From Lacrimispora celerecrescens (GTDB lineage: Bacteria; Bacillota; Clostridia; Lachnospirales; Lachnospiraceae), in NCBI RefSeq assembly GCF_000732605.1, contig NZ_JPME01000003.1:151-64150 (forward strand): a stretch of DNA of 64,000 nucleotides. Reading direction: 5' to 3'. Made by a program: the position numbers and the translations under genes. Shown one piece after another: positions 52,320 to 62,057 of the stretch. The first letter of the stretch is position 1. Each line of letters starts with the position of its first letter. Under the pieces are notes generated by a model. It searched no databases. It was not told the origin of the DNA and was given only the letters and a program-made list of their open reading frames with translations.

Positions 52320-54743
52320 TTATTCACGGACACTCCGCTTCAGCCAGCCGGCAGTTTTCAATATATGATATGCCTCAACCGCCTTACGGCAGATATTACC
52401 CAGAAAGCTATGAACATGATAGCTGAAATAAACGAGGGGCATATAAAAAAATACGTTCCGGCTGAATAAACTGGATAACATAAATAAATTGCCCAAAAGC
52501 GCGAAGCATAGAATAAAGCTGCTTATTAGTCCAATTAACAGCAATCTAATGCGCGGTGTATATGGTTTTGCCAGCTTCGACAGCTGGTAAAAGCCCATTA
52601 CCCCTATTAGGAAGACGATCATAGTAGACGATTCCTCTGTGGGAATATGAAAGAAAATACTCGCCAATTGTATATAAAGTGAATTAAAAACAACTGTTAT
52701 TGCAGCAGGAATTGTGTGCTCTAAAATATTTGTAAGAAGCTTTCCCTCCGGTCGGGAGTAATTAGCCTGCAGCGCCAAAAAGAATGACGGTATCCCAATC
52801 GTAAGTTCATTAATCGGCATCATTTGCAGCGGCGCAATCGGATAGGGATATGGAATAAAAATATAAATCAGGGTAAGCAAAACAGAGTATGCTGTCTTTA
52901 AAAGAAAAATCGCTGCAACTTTCTCAATGTTGTTGATAACCCTTCGTCCTTCCTTTAAAACGTCAATCATGACACCGAAATCGTCGGTTATTAATACGAA
53001 ATCAGAGGCGGAACGGGCAGCATCGCTTCCGCCGACCATTGCAACGCTGCAATCGGCTTCCCTCATTGCCAGAATATCGTTTACACCGTCTCCTGTCATA
53101 CATGCGGTATGGCCATTTTTCTTAAGGCCACGAATTAGTTCCCGCTTTTGCTGCGGTGTTACATGACCGAATATGGTATACTCTTTGGCGATAGCCGCGT
53201 AGTCAGCTCCATTTTCTACAAGGCTCATATCAATGCTTTTTTCTGATCCTGGAATTCCAGCCTTCTCTGCAACCGCTTGGACAGTACGGGGATTATCCCC
53301 GGAAATCACTTTTAAAATCACACCTTCCTGTGAGAAATACCGGAAGGTCTCATTTGCATTCTCCCGTAGATGGTCTGAAAGAATCAAAAGAGCAAAACAG
53401 CTTAGTTCCCCTGGAAGTTTCTCTTCCGCAATAGATAAAGGAGAGTGCGCAAGACACAGTACTCTAAACCCCAAGGCGGCCTCTGCATTGGCCTGCTCTA
53501 AGAAATCTTTATCACTGCCCCTAAATACAATGTTTGGCGCACCAATGATATAGGTGCCCTTTTCTTTAAAGGTAGCACCGCTCCATTTACGCTCTGAGGA
53601 GAAGGGTGAAATGATATCAGCAACCCAATTTTCCGTTTTTCCAAATGCTTTGGTCAATGCTGTGGCTGTTGCATTCTTATCATCCAAAGTCCCCATTAGT
53701 TCAGATACGCCTAATTCTACCTCTTTTTCAGAAACATCGGAATATAGTTCCAGCCGTTCAAACTGCAGAGATCCGTCTGTTATGGTTCCTGTTTTATCCA
53801 GACAAAGCACATCTGTGCGGGCTAAAGTTTCTATACTGTATAATTCCTGGACCAGCGCCTTTCTTTTTGCCAGTTTCAGTGCTCCAACAGTCATAGTGAC
53901 ACCAGTTAATAAGATCAGCCCAGCCGGTATCATGCCCAATACAGATGCCGATGAGCCCAGTACGGCAGTTTCCAGCGTATCTCCAAGCAGAAAATATTTC
54001 ATGTAGAATAATGTGGTGCCCAGCGGCAGTATCACAATGGTCAAAATCAAGATAATACGGTTTAATGTACGAAGAAGCGGAGGAACCTGCTTTTTGCTTT
54101 TTTTTGCCTCCACGGTCAGAGAGTGAGCATAACTATCTTCCCCGATTGCAGTTATTTGGGCATAGCCATGACCACTAGTCACATAGCTGCCTGACAGAAG
54201 AGTATCGCCCTTTGATTTTTGAATCCGGTCGGCTTCTCCGGTTAAAAGGGATTCATCTACTTCAAGCCGCTCCGAAGAAACAACCAGGGCATCTGCACAA
54301 ACCTGGTTACCGATAGACAGTATTACAATATCGTCGAGCACAATCTCATCCTGTGCCACTGTATATTCAGCTCCATCCCGGATTACGGTTACATGGGCCT
54401 TGGTTAATACAGAAAGTTTATCTAATCCACGTTTTGCCCTTAGTTCCTGAAAAATCCCCATACACGTATTGCTTATGGCAATTCCAAGAAAAAGTATATT
54501 TTCCGGATGTCCGACAATTACCAGAATTACTGCCAGGAAAATATTGATGAAGTTGAACAGTGTAAAAATGTTCTTTGATATAATACTGGAGATTGTCGGG
54601 GTCAGACCCGTTCTTTGTGTATTCACAGCCCCTGCATCGATACGGTCGCGGACTTGTTCTGCAGTTAGTCCTGTACTGATATCAGGATTGCATCGCTTTA
54701 TCGATTTATTTATTAATAACCCTTTGCCCTTTTTATCTTTCAT
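52320..54743 (-). CDS. Cation-translocating P-type ATPase (CtpE-like, HAD-IC family)
   Basis: An 807-residue membrane ATPase. The actuator motif is LLTGEAD (168-172), TM4 carries GMIPAGLILLT in the ion path, the phosphorylation site is Asp316 in LCLDKTGT, and the hinge is TGDGVND. No N-terminal heavy-metal domain or CPC motif is present, which excludes a heavy-metal pump. Ca2+ or Mg2+-type transport in the style of CtpE is the best guess. RBS GGTGAT precedes the ATG. It is monocistronic and divergent from the phosphatase gene. Confidence 0.87.
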   Translation of the reverse strand: MKDKKGKGLLINKSIKRCNPDISTGLTAEQVRDRIDAGAVNTQRTGLTPTISSIISKNIFTLFNFINIFLAVILVIVGHPENILFLGIAISNTCMGIFQELRAKRGLDKLSVLTKAHVTVIRDGAEYTVAQDEIVLDDIVILSIGNQVCADALVVSSERLEVDESLLTGEADRIQKSKGDTLLSGSYVTSGHGYAQITAIGEDSYAHSLTVEAKKSKKQVPPLLRTLNRIILILTIVILPLGTTLFYMKYFLLGDTLETAVLGSSASVLGMIPAGLILLTGVTMTVGALKLAKRKALVQELYSIETLARTDVLCLDKTGTITDGSLQFERLELYSDVSEKEVELGVSELMGTLDDKNATATALTKAFGKTENWVADIISPFSSERKWSGATFKEKGTYIIGAPNIVFRGSDKDFLEQANAEAALGFRVLCLAHSPLSIAEEKLPGELSCFALLILSDHLRENANETFRYFSQEGVILKVISGDNPRTVQAVAEKAGIPGSEKSIDMSLVENGADYAAIAKEYTIFGHVTPQQKRELIRGLKKNGHTACMTGDGVNDILAMREADCSVAMVGGSDAARSASDFVLITDDFGVMIDVLKEGRRVINNIEKVAAIFLLKTAYSVLLTLIYIFIPYPYPIAPLQMMPINELTIGIPSFFLALQANYSRPEGKLLTNILEHTIPAAITVVFNSLYIQLASIFFHIPTEESSTMIVFLIGVMGFYQLSKLAKPYTPRIRLLLIGLISSFILCFALLGNLFMLSSLFSRNVFFYMPLVYFSYHVHSFLGNICRKAVEAYHILKTAGWLKRSVRE

Positions 54744-54930
54744 AAGATGATCACCATTACAATTCCTATATAATTCCGTCGTTAACTGGTTCGTAGGTCT
54801 TCCAAATAGGTTGCCCGCTTTTTCTGCCAGTTAAACAAAGGTCTGTTGTTCAATAATACTTAACATCATGCTTGTTCTGTGGTATTCTTGATGTGTGAGG
54901 TTTATAAAATATAATATATGGAGGCGTTTT

Positions 54931-56091
54931 ATGAAAAGGAGAAGATGTGTTTCGATTGGCTTATTTATTGCTGTATTCTTAAGTGGTGTTAAGCCTGTTT
55001 ACACCATGGCTTATGAAAATGCAGGTGTAATACAGGAGTCCCAGAACCAGTTGTCCGTTAAGGTATCAAAGGTGCATGAAAAGTATGGCAATGTATATAT
55101 TGGCATTAAAAACCCCGATTTTCTGAAAGTATTCCAATATGGCGACGTCGTGGATGTGACAATTGGAGGACAGTCCTTAGAGGTTCCGGTATGTTCTTCC
55201 TATAGTGATGTAGACAGCAAGAAGGTCGTAATCGTTGCATCGTCAGCTGAGGATAAAGCGAATGAGGACATCATATTGGCAATAAATCTCGGCAGCTTTG
55301 CAAATACATACGGGACAGCTGCTAATGATGATGTAACGATCACCCTTTCAAAAAAGGGAGGTTATCTGGATGAATACGAAATACGTCAATTGAAACGTAC
55401 GAACAACCGAGATGACTATAGCAGTGATGAGGTGTTTGCCAATTTCCGTGAAGTAACTTATGGAAGTATAGCTCCGGGCAGGCTATACAGGTCATCCAAT
55501 CCGATTAATCCGGAAATTGGAAGAAATCTTTATGCGATGCGGCTTACGGAGGCTGCGGGAGTTAAGGTTATATTTAATCTTTCAGAAACAGCCGAAGAGG
55601 TGGCGGCTCATTTGGGAACCGATACCAACGGCAATCTTGCATATTACAAGGGACTGAATGATATCGGTAATGTGTACGCAATGGGTATGGGGCTTGATTC
55701 ACAATCGGAAGATTTCAAACAGAAACTTGCAGTTGTTTTACGGGAAATGAGTGAAAAGAAAGGTCCTTACCTTATCCATTGCGTAGAGGGAAAAGACAGG
55801 ACAGGTTTCGTTGCCGCATTGCTTGAATCCCTGATGGGTGCGAAATATTGGGAGATTAAAGATGACTATATGGACAGTTTCGTTAATTTCTTTCATGTGC
55901 CTGTTTCACCGGGTCAATATGACCGGATTGGGAACAATAACATCCTGGAGAGTATGAGGCAGATGGCTGGTATTCCCAAGGGAGGCAGCCTGAAAGGGGT
56001 AGATTTGTCCAAAGCAGCAGAGAATTATATCAAATCAATCGGTTTAACAGACGATGAAATAGAACAAATAAAAGTCAATCTTTCTAACTGA
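54931..56091 (+). CDS. Secreted tyrosine-protein phosphatase family protein
   Basis: A 386-residue exported PTP. The signal peptide (MKRRRCVSIGLFIAVFLSG, cleavage near residue 27) is followed by a beta-rich N-terminal domain (KVHEKYGNVYIGIKNPDF...) and a Y_phosphatase3-type catalytic domain. The latter contains GRLYRSSNPINP and the P-loop HCVEGKDRTG, with Cys284 and Arg290. It dephosphorylates phosphotyrosine or phosphoinositide-like substrates outside the cell. ATG 54931 is 6 nt behind GGAGG; an in-frame ATG at 54895 lacks a site. A giant hairpin follows. Confidence 0.9.
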   Translation: MKRRRCVSIGLFIAVFLSGVKPVYTMAYENAGVIQESQNQLSVKVSKVHEKYGNVYIGIKNPDFLKVFQYGDVVDVTIGGQSLEVPVCSSYSDVDSKKVVIVASSAEDKANEDIILAINLGSFANTYGTAANDDVTITLSKKGGYLDEYEIRQLKRTNNRDDYSSDEVFANFREVTYGSIAPGRLYRSSNPINPEIGRNLYAMRLTEAAGVKVIFNLSETAEEVAAHLGTDTNGNLAYYKGLNDIGNVYAMGMGLDSQSEDFKQKLAVVLREMSEKKGPYLIHCVEGKDRTGFVAALLESLMGAKYWEIKDDYMDSFVNFFHVPVSPGQYDRIGNNNILESMRQMAGIPKGGSLKGVDLSKAAENYIKSIGLTDDEIEQIKVNLSN

Positions 56092-56124
56092 GCCAGACGA
56101 ACAGACAGTTTAAAATAATGGCAC

Positions 56125-56199
56125 AAAAGGCAGATGAATAAAGGGTATGGTACATGTCTCTGTGAGACATGTACCATACCCTTTATTCATCTGCCTTTT
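56125..56199. terminator. Perfect 36-bp hairpin with 3-nt loop between convergent genes
   Basis: Arms 56125-56160 and 56164-56199 are exact reverse complements over 36 bp with loop TGT. Both ends carry A/T tracts (AAAAGG on one side and CCTTTT on the other), so it can act as a terminator for the phosphatase gene and for potD. It is far longer than normal terminators. Confidence 0.85.
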
Positions 56200-56229
56200 T
56201 TATTCATTTATAATCATGCTTGAGGCCAT

Positions 56230-57327
56230 TTAATTGGATTTTACTTCTTTCCAGGCTTCATTGTAACGGGAATCCACTTCATCCCCCAGATACTTATACA
56301 CTTCGCTGTTCTTTAAAGAGTCCACGTCCGGGAAAACAGCTTTGTTGTTCTGCAATTCCGGATCAAGTAAATCAAAGGCACCTTTATTTGGAGTAGGATA
56401 GGTGATGTAGTCAAAGTTCTTTTTGGCAATATCAGGACGGCAGAGGAAGTCGATCCATTTCTCTGCGTTTTCCTTATTAGGCGCATTGGCGGGAATGACC
56501 CAGGAATCCAGCCAAAGGTTGGTTCCTTCCTCAGGAATCACGTATTCTAAGGAGTAGTCAAGGCCAAGGTCCTTTACTTCATTCTGGATGTAAAGCATTT
56601 CTCCTGAATAGATGACACCTACTGCAGCCTCGCCGCCGATCATCTTATCCCTGACCTGATCGATGACATAAGCCTGAACCAGAGGCTTCTGCTTGATCAG
56701 CAGTTCCTTTGCTTCCTTGATTTCTTCTTCATTGGTGGTGTTAGAAGAATAGCCCAGGGATTTTAATGCTACCATAAAGGCATCCCGGACGCTATCCTGC
56801 ATAAGGATGTTGTCTTTAAATTTTACATCCCAAAGATCGGACCATTTGGTTGGAACGTCTTTCGGGTCTACCATGCTTGTGTTATAAAGAATTCCTACGG
56901 TTCCCCAGCAGTATGGAACGGAGTATTTATTTTCCGGGTCAAAGCTCTTTGACATCTCCTGGTATCTGGGATCAATCTCTTTTATATTTGGAACATTGTC
57001 AAAATTGATTTCTGCCAGAAGGTTGTTCTCGATCATTTTCTGGATCATATAATCGGAAGGGCACACCGCATCATACTTTACGCCTCCTGCCTCGATGACA
57101 GGATACATCTCTTCATTGGTTTCAAACATGTCGTAAACGACCTTGATTCCGGTTTCTTTTTCAAATTCCTGGATAACGGATTCGTCAATGTACTCACCCC
57201 AGTTGTATACGTAAACCTCTCCGGCGCTTCCCGACTTGGGGGCGGATTTTCCGCAGCCGCTTAAAAGGGAGAGAGTAAGAGCACACAGGGAGCCGACTGT
57301 CATGATCTTAGATAAAGTTTTTTTCAT
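56230..57327 (-). CDS. potD: Spermidine/putrescine ABC transporter substrate-binding lipoprotein PotD
   Basis: A 365-residue polyamine-binding protein. The lipoprotein signal has lipobox LLSGC with Cys25. The mature domain begins VYVYNWGEYIDESVIQEFEK, the hallmark of PotD/PotF proteins, and keeps aromatic ligand positions (YCWGTVGILYN, WLDSWVIPANAPNKENA). It captures spermidine or putrescine and delivers it to PotBC. It is the last gene of the XRE-potABCD operon, 15 bp after potC. Confidence 0.95.
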   Translation of the reverse strand: MKKTLSKIMTVGSLCALTLSLLSGCGKSAPKSGSAGEVYVYNWGEYIDESVIQEFEKETGIKVVYDMFETNEEMYPVIEAGGVKYDAVCPSDYMIQKMIENNLLAEINFDNVPNIKEIDPRYQEMSKSFDPENKYSVPYCWGTVGILYNTSMVDPKDVPTKWSDLWDVKFKDNILMQDSVRDAFMVALKSLGYSSNTTNEEEIKEAKELLIKQKPLVQAYVIDQVRDKMIGGEAAVGVIYSGEMLYIQNEVKDLGLDYSLEYVIPEEGTNLWLDSWVIPANAPNKENAEKWIDFLCRPDIAKKNFDYITYPTPNKGAFDLLDPELQNNKAVFPDVDSLKNSEVYKYLGDEVDSRYNEAWKEVKSN

Positions 57328-57342
57328 GTGAATATTCTCCTA

Positions 57343-58131
57343 TTATTTTTTACGCTTCGGTGCAAAATTGGTGATGAGTAACAGCACCAGCACCGTGATA
57401 AAGATGATATTTGACAGCGCGTACATGGAGGGCTTGATTCCACGGCGTACTTCGCTGTAAATTAGGGTTGAAAGAGTATTGATGCCGGCTCCCCTGGTAA
57501 AGTGCGTGATGATAAAATCATCTAAGGACATGGTGAATGCAAGGAGAAAACCGGAAAGCACACCGGGAAGGATATCCGGGAACACCACCTTGAAAAATGC
57601 GGAGACCGATGTGGCTCCTAAATCCATGGCGGCTTCATAAGTGCTTTTATCTGTTTGCTTTAACTTAGGCATGACGCTTAAAATGACATACGGAATGTTA
57701 AAGGTAATATGTGAAATTAAAATGGTCTTAAAGCCCAGAGAAATCCCAAAGGCGATAAATGCCAGCATAAGAGAGATTCCTGTTACAATATCCGCGTTCA
57801 GCATGGGGATGTTGGTAACGCCCATGAGAAGGGAGCGGGGGACCCGCTTCATGCCGTTAATGGCAATGGCCGCAGCGGTGCCGATAATGACTGCGATCAG
57901 GGAAGATAAGAATGCGATCAGCAGCGTATTGTAAAGGGCTGTCATAATGGTACTGCTTGAGAACAGCTCTGTATACCATCGGGTGGTAAAGCCGCCCCAC
58001 TGGGTACGGGATTTGGAACTGTTAAAGGACAGCACCGTCATGGTGGCAATAGGGGCATATAAAAATACCAGAATGATCACCAGGTAAAAATCCTGGACAA
58101 ATCGTTTGATAAAATCAGTCTTTCTGTTCAT
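57343..58131 (-). CDS. potC: Polyamine ABC transporter permease PotC
   Basis: A 262-residue inner permease with six TM helices. The BPD-transport EAA loop is YEAAMDLGATSVSAFFKVVFPDILPGVLSG in two segments. MTVLSFNSSKSRTQWGGFTTRWY at the N-terminus is typical of PotC. Its ATG overlaps the potB stop by one base (TGATG), showing tight coupling. It pairs with PotB to form the channel energised by PotA. Confidence 0.94.
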   Translation of the reverse strand: MNRKTDFIKRFVQDFYLVIILVFLYAPIATMTVLSFNSSKSRTQWGGFTTRWYTELFSSSTIMTALYNTLLIAFLSSLIAVIIGTAAAIAINGMKRVPRSLLMGVTNIPMLNADIVTGISLMLAFIAFGISLGFKTILISHITFNIPYVILSVMPKLKQTDKSTYEAAMDLGATSVSAFFKVVFPDILPGVLSGFLLAFTMSLDDFIITHFTRGAGINTLSTLIYSEVRRGIKPSMYALSNIIFITVLVLLLITNFAPKRKK

Positions 58132-58943
58132 CAGAATGCCGTTCCCTCCCCGTTCTTATCGTATTTGGCAATAAGCGCCATGCTGATCAGAATAAAAATC
58201 ATAAGAACCAGGGAAAGGCCGGAGCCTAAATTCCAGTTGCTTCCCTTGGTAAACTCCTGCTCGATTACATTGCCGATCAGAAGGATCTTACTTCCTCCCA
58301 AAAGGTTTGAGATAACGAATGTGGTAAGAGCCGGTACAAATACCATGGTGATACCACTTACTATGCCGGGGATGCTTAAGGGAAAAAGAATCCGGAACAA
58401 AACCTGAACCGAGTTGGCCCCTAAGTCTCTGGCAGCGCTTATCACATTGTCGTCAATTTTCATCAGTACGTTGTAAATAGGAAGAACCATAAACGGCAGA
58501 AAGTTGTAAACCATGCCGAGGATAATGGCTCCCGATGTATTGATCAGATTCTGGTTAGGCAGGTGGAGAGCGGTCAGAATGCCGTTTATAACGCCGTTCT
58601 TTTCAAGCAGTGTCTGCCATGCCAGGGTCCGGAGAAGGAAATTCATCCACATAGGAAGGATGAAGATAAAAACGATAAAGCTTCCCTGACCCATCCCTCT
58701 GGAACGCAAAACCATGGCCAAAGGATACGCAAGAATCAGGCAGAGGACTGTGCTGATAAAGGAAAGCCCCAGAGAGAGCCAAAGGGCCTTTGCATGTTCT
58801 GGTGATGTTACGGAGAGGACATTTGCCAGGGTAAAGGCACCGGACCGGTCCGTGAGCCCGTAATACACAATCAGCGCCAGCGGGATCAGGATAAAGCCGA
58901 TCATCCACATGATGTATGGGCCGGATAATATTTTTTTACTCAT
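58131..58943 (-). CDS. potB: Polyamine ABC transporter permease PotB
   Basis: A 270-residue permease with six TM helices. The EAA-type loop [20 protein letters not shown] followed by [10 protein letters not shown] is characteristic, and an [18 protein letters not shown] block is conserved in PotB. ATG 58943 lies in the last codons of potA (8-nt overlap). An in-frame ATG at 58964 would give seven extra residues and lies further into potA, so it is less likely. It is followed by potC with a one-base overlap. Confidence 0.94.
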   Translation of the reverse strand: MSKKILSGPYIMWMIGFILIPLALIVYYGLTDRSGAFTLANVLSVTSPEHAKALWLSLGLSFISTVLCLILAYPLAMVLRSRGMGQGSFIVFIFILPMWMNFLLRTLAWQTLLEKNGVINGILTALHLPNQNLINTSGAIILGMVYNFLPFMVLPIYNVLMKIDDNVISAARDLGANSVQVLFRILFPLSIPGIVSGITMVFVPALTTFVISNLLGGSKILLIGNVIEQEFTKGSNWNLGSGLSLVLMIFILISMALIAKYDKNGEGTAF

Positions 58944-60012
58944 TGATTCCCACGGCCTCCTCATCCTCGGAAGCCGGCTTGTTCATGATCTGAATGTCGA
59001 ATGGGTTTACGTGGATGCCCACCTCTTGTCCGACCGGGAACATATCCGTGCTGTGTACCAGCCATTCAAAGCCGTCAGGAGTGGTCACTTCCATCTCATA
59101 GTGGACGCCCTTGAAAATTAAATGGGTTACAATGCCTGTTAAGGTGCCTTCCTCAGGAGCTACCAGGTCGATATCCTCCGGACGGATGACCACGTCAACC
59201 GGCTTATGAATTCCAAAGCCCTTATCCACGCACACGAATTTGGCATGAAAGATCTCCACCAGTTCATCCCGTACCATAATTCCGGGCACGATGTTGCTTT
59301 CTCCGATGAAGTCAGCCACAAAGGCATTTTCCGGTTCGTTGTAGATGTTCTCCGGGGAGCCCATTTGCTGGATATAACCCTGGTTCATAACAACGATGGT
59401 ATCGGACATGGTCAAGGCTTCTTCCTGGTCATGGGTAACGTAGATAAAGGTGATGCCCAGCTCATTTTTCAGACGTATCAGCTCATACTGCATATCCTGC
59501 CGGAGCTTTAAGTCCAAAGCTCCCAAAGGCTCATCAAGGAGAAGGACCCTTGGCTCGTTTACGATTGCTCTGGCAATGGCGATCCGCTGCTGCTGGCCGC
59601 CGCTTAAGGAGCTTACCGTGCGGTTTTCAAAGCCGTCTAAGTTGACCAGCCTTAAGGCATACTTGATCTTATCCTTTATATAAGCTTTTGGTTTATTTTT
59701 AATTTTTAATCCAAAGGCAATGTTTTCTGAAATGGACATGTGATTAAACAAAGCGTATTTCTGGAACACAGTATTCAGTTGACGCTTGTTGGGAGGCAGG
59801 CTGGTGATGTCCTGCCCGTCAAAAATCACCTGCCCTTTGTCAGGGCTTTCAAAGCCGCCGATGATCCGAAGGGTTGTAGTCTTGCCGCATCCGCTGGGTC
59901 CTAGCAAGGTAACGAATGCGTTCTCCTTTACCGAGAGGTTTAAATCATCCAGTACCATGGTACCGTCAAAGCTTTTTGTAATATTCCTTAAATCAATTAA
60001 TGGCTGACCCAT
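58936..60012 (-). CDS. potA: Polyamine ABC transporter ATP-binding protein PotA
   Basis: A 358-residue ABC ATPase. Walker A is GPSGCGKT (38-45), the signature is LSGGQQQR, Walker B/D-loop is [11 protein letters not shown], the H-loop His is in [10 protein letters not shown], and a TOBE domain follows (about 280-345). It powers uptake of spermidine or putrescine through PotBC. It is the first transporter gene, 17 bp after the XRE-cupin regulator and overlapping potB. Confidence 0.95.
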   Translation of the reverse strand: MGQPLIDLRNITKSFDGTMVLDDLNLSVKENAFVTLLGPSGCGKTTTLRIIGGFESPDKGQVIFDGQDITSLPPNKRQLNTVFQKYALFNHMSISENIAFGLKIKNKPKAYIKDKIKYALRLVNLDGFENRTVSSLSGGQQQRIAIARAIVNEPRVLLLDEPLGALDLKLRQDMQYELIRLKNELGITFIYVTHDQEEALTMSDTIVVMNQGYIQQMGSPENIYNEPENAFVADFIGESNIVPGIMVRDELVEIFHAKFVCVDKGFGIHKPVDVVIRPEDIDLVAPEEGTLTGIVTHLIFKGVHYEMEVTTPDGFEWLVHSTDMFPVGQEVGIHVNPFDIQIMNKPASEDEEAVGINE

Positions 60013-60029
60013 GTCCCTTTATCCTCCTG

Positions 60030-60563
60030 TTAAAAGCTTGGCGGGGAGCTTACCCAGATGAGAGTAGCGCCGGCCTTGCTGCTTAAGTAATGTTTTTTGT
60101 CTGATACAAAGTAAAAGGATTCCCCTTTTTTGGCTTTATATGTTTTGTTACCTATATGGATGGAAATATTACCCTGCAGTACGTAGCCGAATTCTTCTCC
60201 CTCATGGGGATTATCAGGATAGGTTTCACCGCCGGCTTCCAGGGTGAGATGGATCGGCTCCATCATGTTTTTCTGCGCATTGGGTATGATCCATTTGATT
60301 TCATTCTTAAGCTCTGCATCGTGTTTCTCAAAGTAATCGGATTTTCCGAATACGATCTGTTCTTCCGGGCTTTCATTGAAGAACTCGCCGACAGAGGTCC
60401 CAAGACATTGTAAAATATCTAAAAGGGTAGCAATGGAGGGGGAGGTCAAGTCCCTTTCCAGCTGGGATATGAACCCCTTTGACAGCTCTGCGCGGTCAGC
60501 CAGTTCTTCCTGTGTAAGCCCCTTTAAGACTCGAAGCTCTTTTAGTTTTGTACCGATATCCAT
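60030..60563 (-). CDS. XRE-family regulator with C-terminal cupin (PuuR-like)
   Basis: A 177-residue regulator with an N-terminal Cro/C1 HTH (LKELRVLKGLTQEELADRAE and LSKGFISQLERD, residues about 5-60) and a C-terminal cupin sensor (about 105-175, EGEEFGYVLQGNISIHIGN). This architecture is that of PuuR/MtaR-like polyamine or osmolyte regulators. As the first gene of the pot operon it probably represses polyamine uptake when polyamine is plentiful. AAGGAGG precedes the ATG. Confidence 0.92.
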   Translation of the reverse strand: MDIGTKLKELRVLKGLTQEELADRAELSKGFISQLERDLTSPSIATLLDILQCLGTSVGEFFNESPEEQIVFGKSDYFEKHDAELKNEIKWIIPNAQKNMMEPIHLTLEAGGETYPDNPHEGEEFGYVLQGNISIHIGNKTYKAKKGESFYFVSDKKHYLSSKAGATLIWVSSPPSF

Positions 60564-60626
60564 ATGCTCCTCCTTTATGTTAGTGATAATCTGAAAGTTT
60601 ACCTATACTAACTGACGATAAATATA

Positions 60627-60693
60627 ACTAAAAAGTTTAGTAATGATAAACAGGCAGCAAAATACATTATACTGTTTTTTCATTGTATGTCAA
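60627..60693 (-). promoter_or_regulatory. Promoter and putative operator of the pot operon
   Basis: On the minus strand, TTGACA (60688-60693), 16 bp, TATAAT (60666-60671). About 25 nt downstream of the -10 lies a dyad ACTAAA-AAG-TTTAGT (60627-60641). A second AAAGTTTA copy sits near 60593. These may be XRE operator boxes. The rest of the 60694-60878 gap shows no gene. Confidence 0.65.
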
Positions 60694-60878
60694 TAGTTTT
60701 TAAGGAAGTTTTTCCTTAACAAACAAGGAAATTTATGATATGATAGTTTTAGTTTACACAACGAAGTTCGATTCGCTTATCGGCTGGTCGAACGGCTGAT
60801 TTTCTGGATTCGGGCAACACTTAAGTTTGCCTTTATTAAGAGGATCATGCCAAGGAAGATTTCAGGAGGAAAAGTGTG

Positions 60879-61934
60879 ATGAAAGGCAAGTATATGGCTT
60901 ATGTAGGTTCTTATTCCTACAACGGACAGGCAAAGGGGATTACTGTATACGATGTTGATGTGGAAGAGGGCCGTTTTATTCCTAGATGCGAGGTGGAAGT
61001 TGATAATGCTTCCTATGTGATCGCTTCTAATGATGGAAAGACGCTGTACTCCATCGCGGATGAAGGAGTCGTATCCTTCCGAATTCATGAGAATGGGGCC
61101 ATAACAAGGCTTAATTCAGCGAATATTAAGGGAATGAGGGGCTGCCATCTGTCTACCGATGCGGATGACAAGTACATCTTTGTATCAGGATACCATGATG
61201 GAAAGTCCACGGTGCTTCGGCTGAATGAGGATGGCTCTGTAGGTGAGATCGTGACCGGAGTGTACCATAAAGGACTTGGCAGCGTGGCAGAGAGAAATTT
61301 CCGCCCTCATGTGAGCTGTTCAAGAAGAACTCCTGACGGTAAATTTATCATGGTGGCTGATCTGGGGATTGACCAGGTTAAGATTTACCGTTTTAATGAG
61401 CATGACGAGGAGATGGTCCTGGTGGATGCTCTGCACTGCGAGCTGGAATCCGCTCCCAAATGCTTCCGTTTCAGCAATGACGGAAGATTTTTCTATCTTA
61501 TCTCTGAGTTAAAGAATGTGATTGATGTGTTTACTTATGAGACGGGCGAGCGGCAGCCAAAGATTGAGAAGATCCAGACGGTTTTCACCGCCGGGCCAAA
61601 GCAGAGCCAGCTTACTGCGGCATGCTCTATGCGCATGTCCAATGATGAAACCCATTTATTTTGCGGCAATGCGGGCGACAATTCTGTTACGGTTTACGAG
61701 CGGGACAAGAACACAGGGCTTTTAGAAGCCTTATGCTGTCTTCCCATAAGCGGCAGCTATCCCAAGGATATCTGCGTTTTTCCGGATGATAAGCATATTG
61801 CTTCCATTAATCATGAGTCAGATAGTATCACATTTTTTACGGTTGATTATAAGAAAGGGCTTCTTGTCATGAATGGCAAGGAACTAAAGGTCAATGAACC
61901 GAACAGCTGTGTGATCGTAAAAGTAAGCAATTAA
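60879..61934 (+). CDS. Lactonase family beta-propeller protein (6-phosphogluconolactonase-like)
   Basis: A 351-residue seven-bladed propeller of the YkgB/Pgl lactonase family. It begins with YMAYVGSYSYNGQAKGITVYDVD and contains repeated blade motifs (NASYVIASNDGKTLYSI, DDKYIFVSGYHDGK, RPHVSCSRRTPDGKFIMVAD) with His and Arg of the active site region. Members hydrolyse 6-phosphogluconolactone in the oxidative pentose phosphate pathway, though many paralogues have unknown lactone substrates. AGGAGG precedes both GTG 60876 and ATG 60879; the ATG is chosen. Confidence 0.88.
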   Translation: MKGKYMAYVGSYSYNGQAKGITVYDVDVEEGRFIPRCEVEVDNASYVIASNDGKTLYSIADEGVVSFRIHENGAITRLNSANIKGMRGCHLSTDADDKYIFVSGYHDGKSTVLRLNEDGSVGEIVTGVYHKGLGSVAERNFRPHVSCSRRTPDGKFIMVADLGIDQVKIYRFNEHDEEMVLVDALHCELESAPKCFRFSNDGRFFYLISELKNVIDVFTYETGERQPKIEKIQTVFTAGPKQSQLTAACSMRMSNDETHLFCGNAGDNSVTVYERDKNTGLLEALCCLPISGSYPKDICVFPDDKHIASINHESDSITFFTVDYKKGLLVMNGKELKVNEPNSCVIVKVSN

Positions 61935-61947
61935 ATACCTTGAAGGT

Positions 61948-62046
61948 ACAGGCATCCCCCTATACTCAGAATGCATGGGTATAGAAGAGGAAACACCTTA
62001 CAGGCATACCTCTATGCCCGGAAAACATGGGCAGGGAAGAGGAAAG
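61948..62046 (+). promoter_or_regulatory. aroC leader with two tandem covarying hairpins
   Basis: Two gap-free 47-nt direct repeats (61948-61994 and 62000-62046) differ at about nine positions. Each can form a stem, with arms CTATACTC/GGGTATAG in copy 1 and CTATGCCC/GGGCAGGG in copy 2. One A-U pair is replaced by G-C and one U-G by C-G. Each hairpin is followed by GAAGAGGAAA; the second leads directly into the aroC ribosome binding site. A regulatory RNA element is plausible. It matches no riboswitch class I know. Confidence 0.5.
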
Positions 62047-62057
62047 GAGAGACATAC

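Noticed and set aside
54888-54915. TTGATG-16-TATAAT promoter for the phosphatase gene
   Set aside because: The transcript would begin at about 54922, on top of the GGAGG ribosome binding site, so it cannot serve ATG 54931 well.
60755-60815. tRNA-like GTTCGATTC segment
   Set aside because: No acceptor, D or anticodon stems can be drawn around it.
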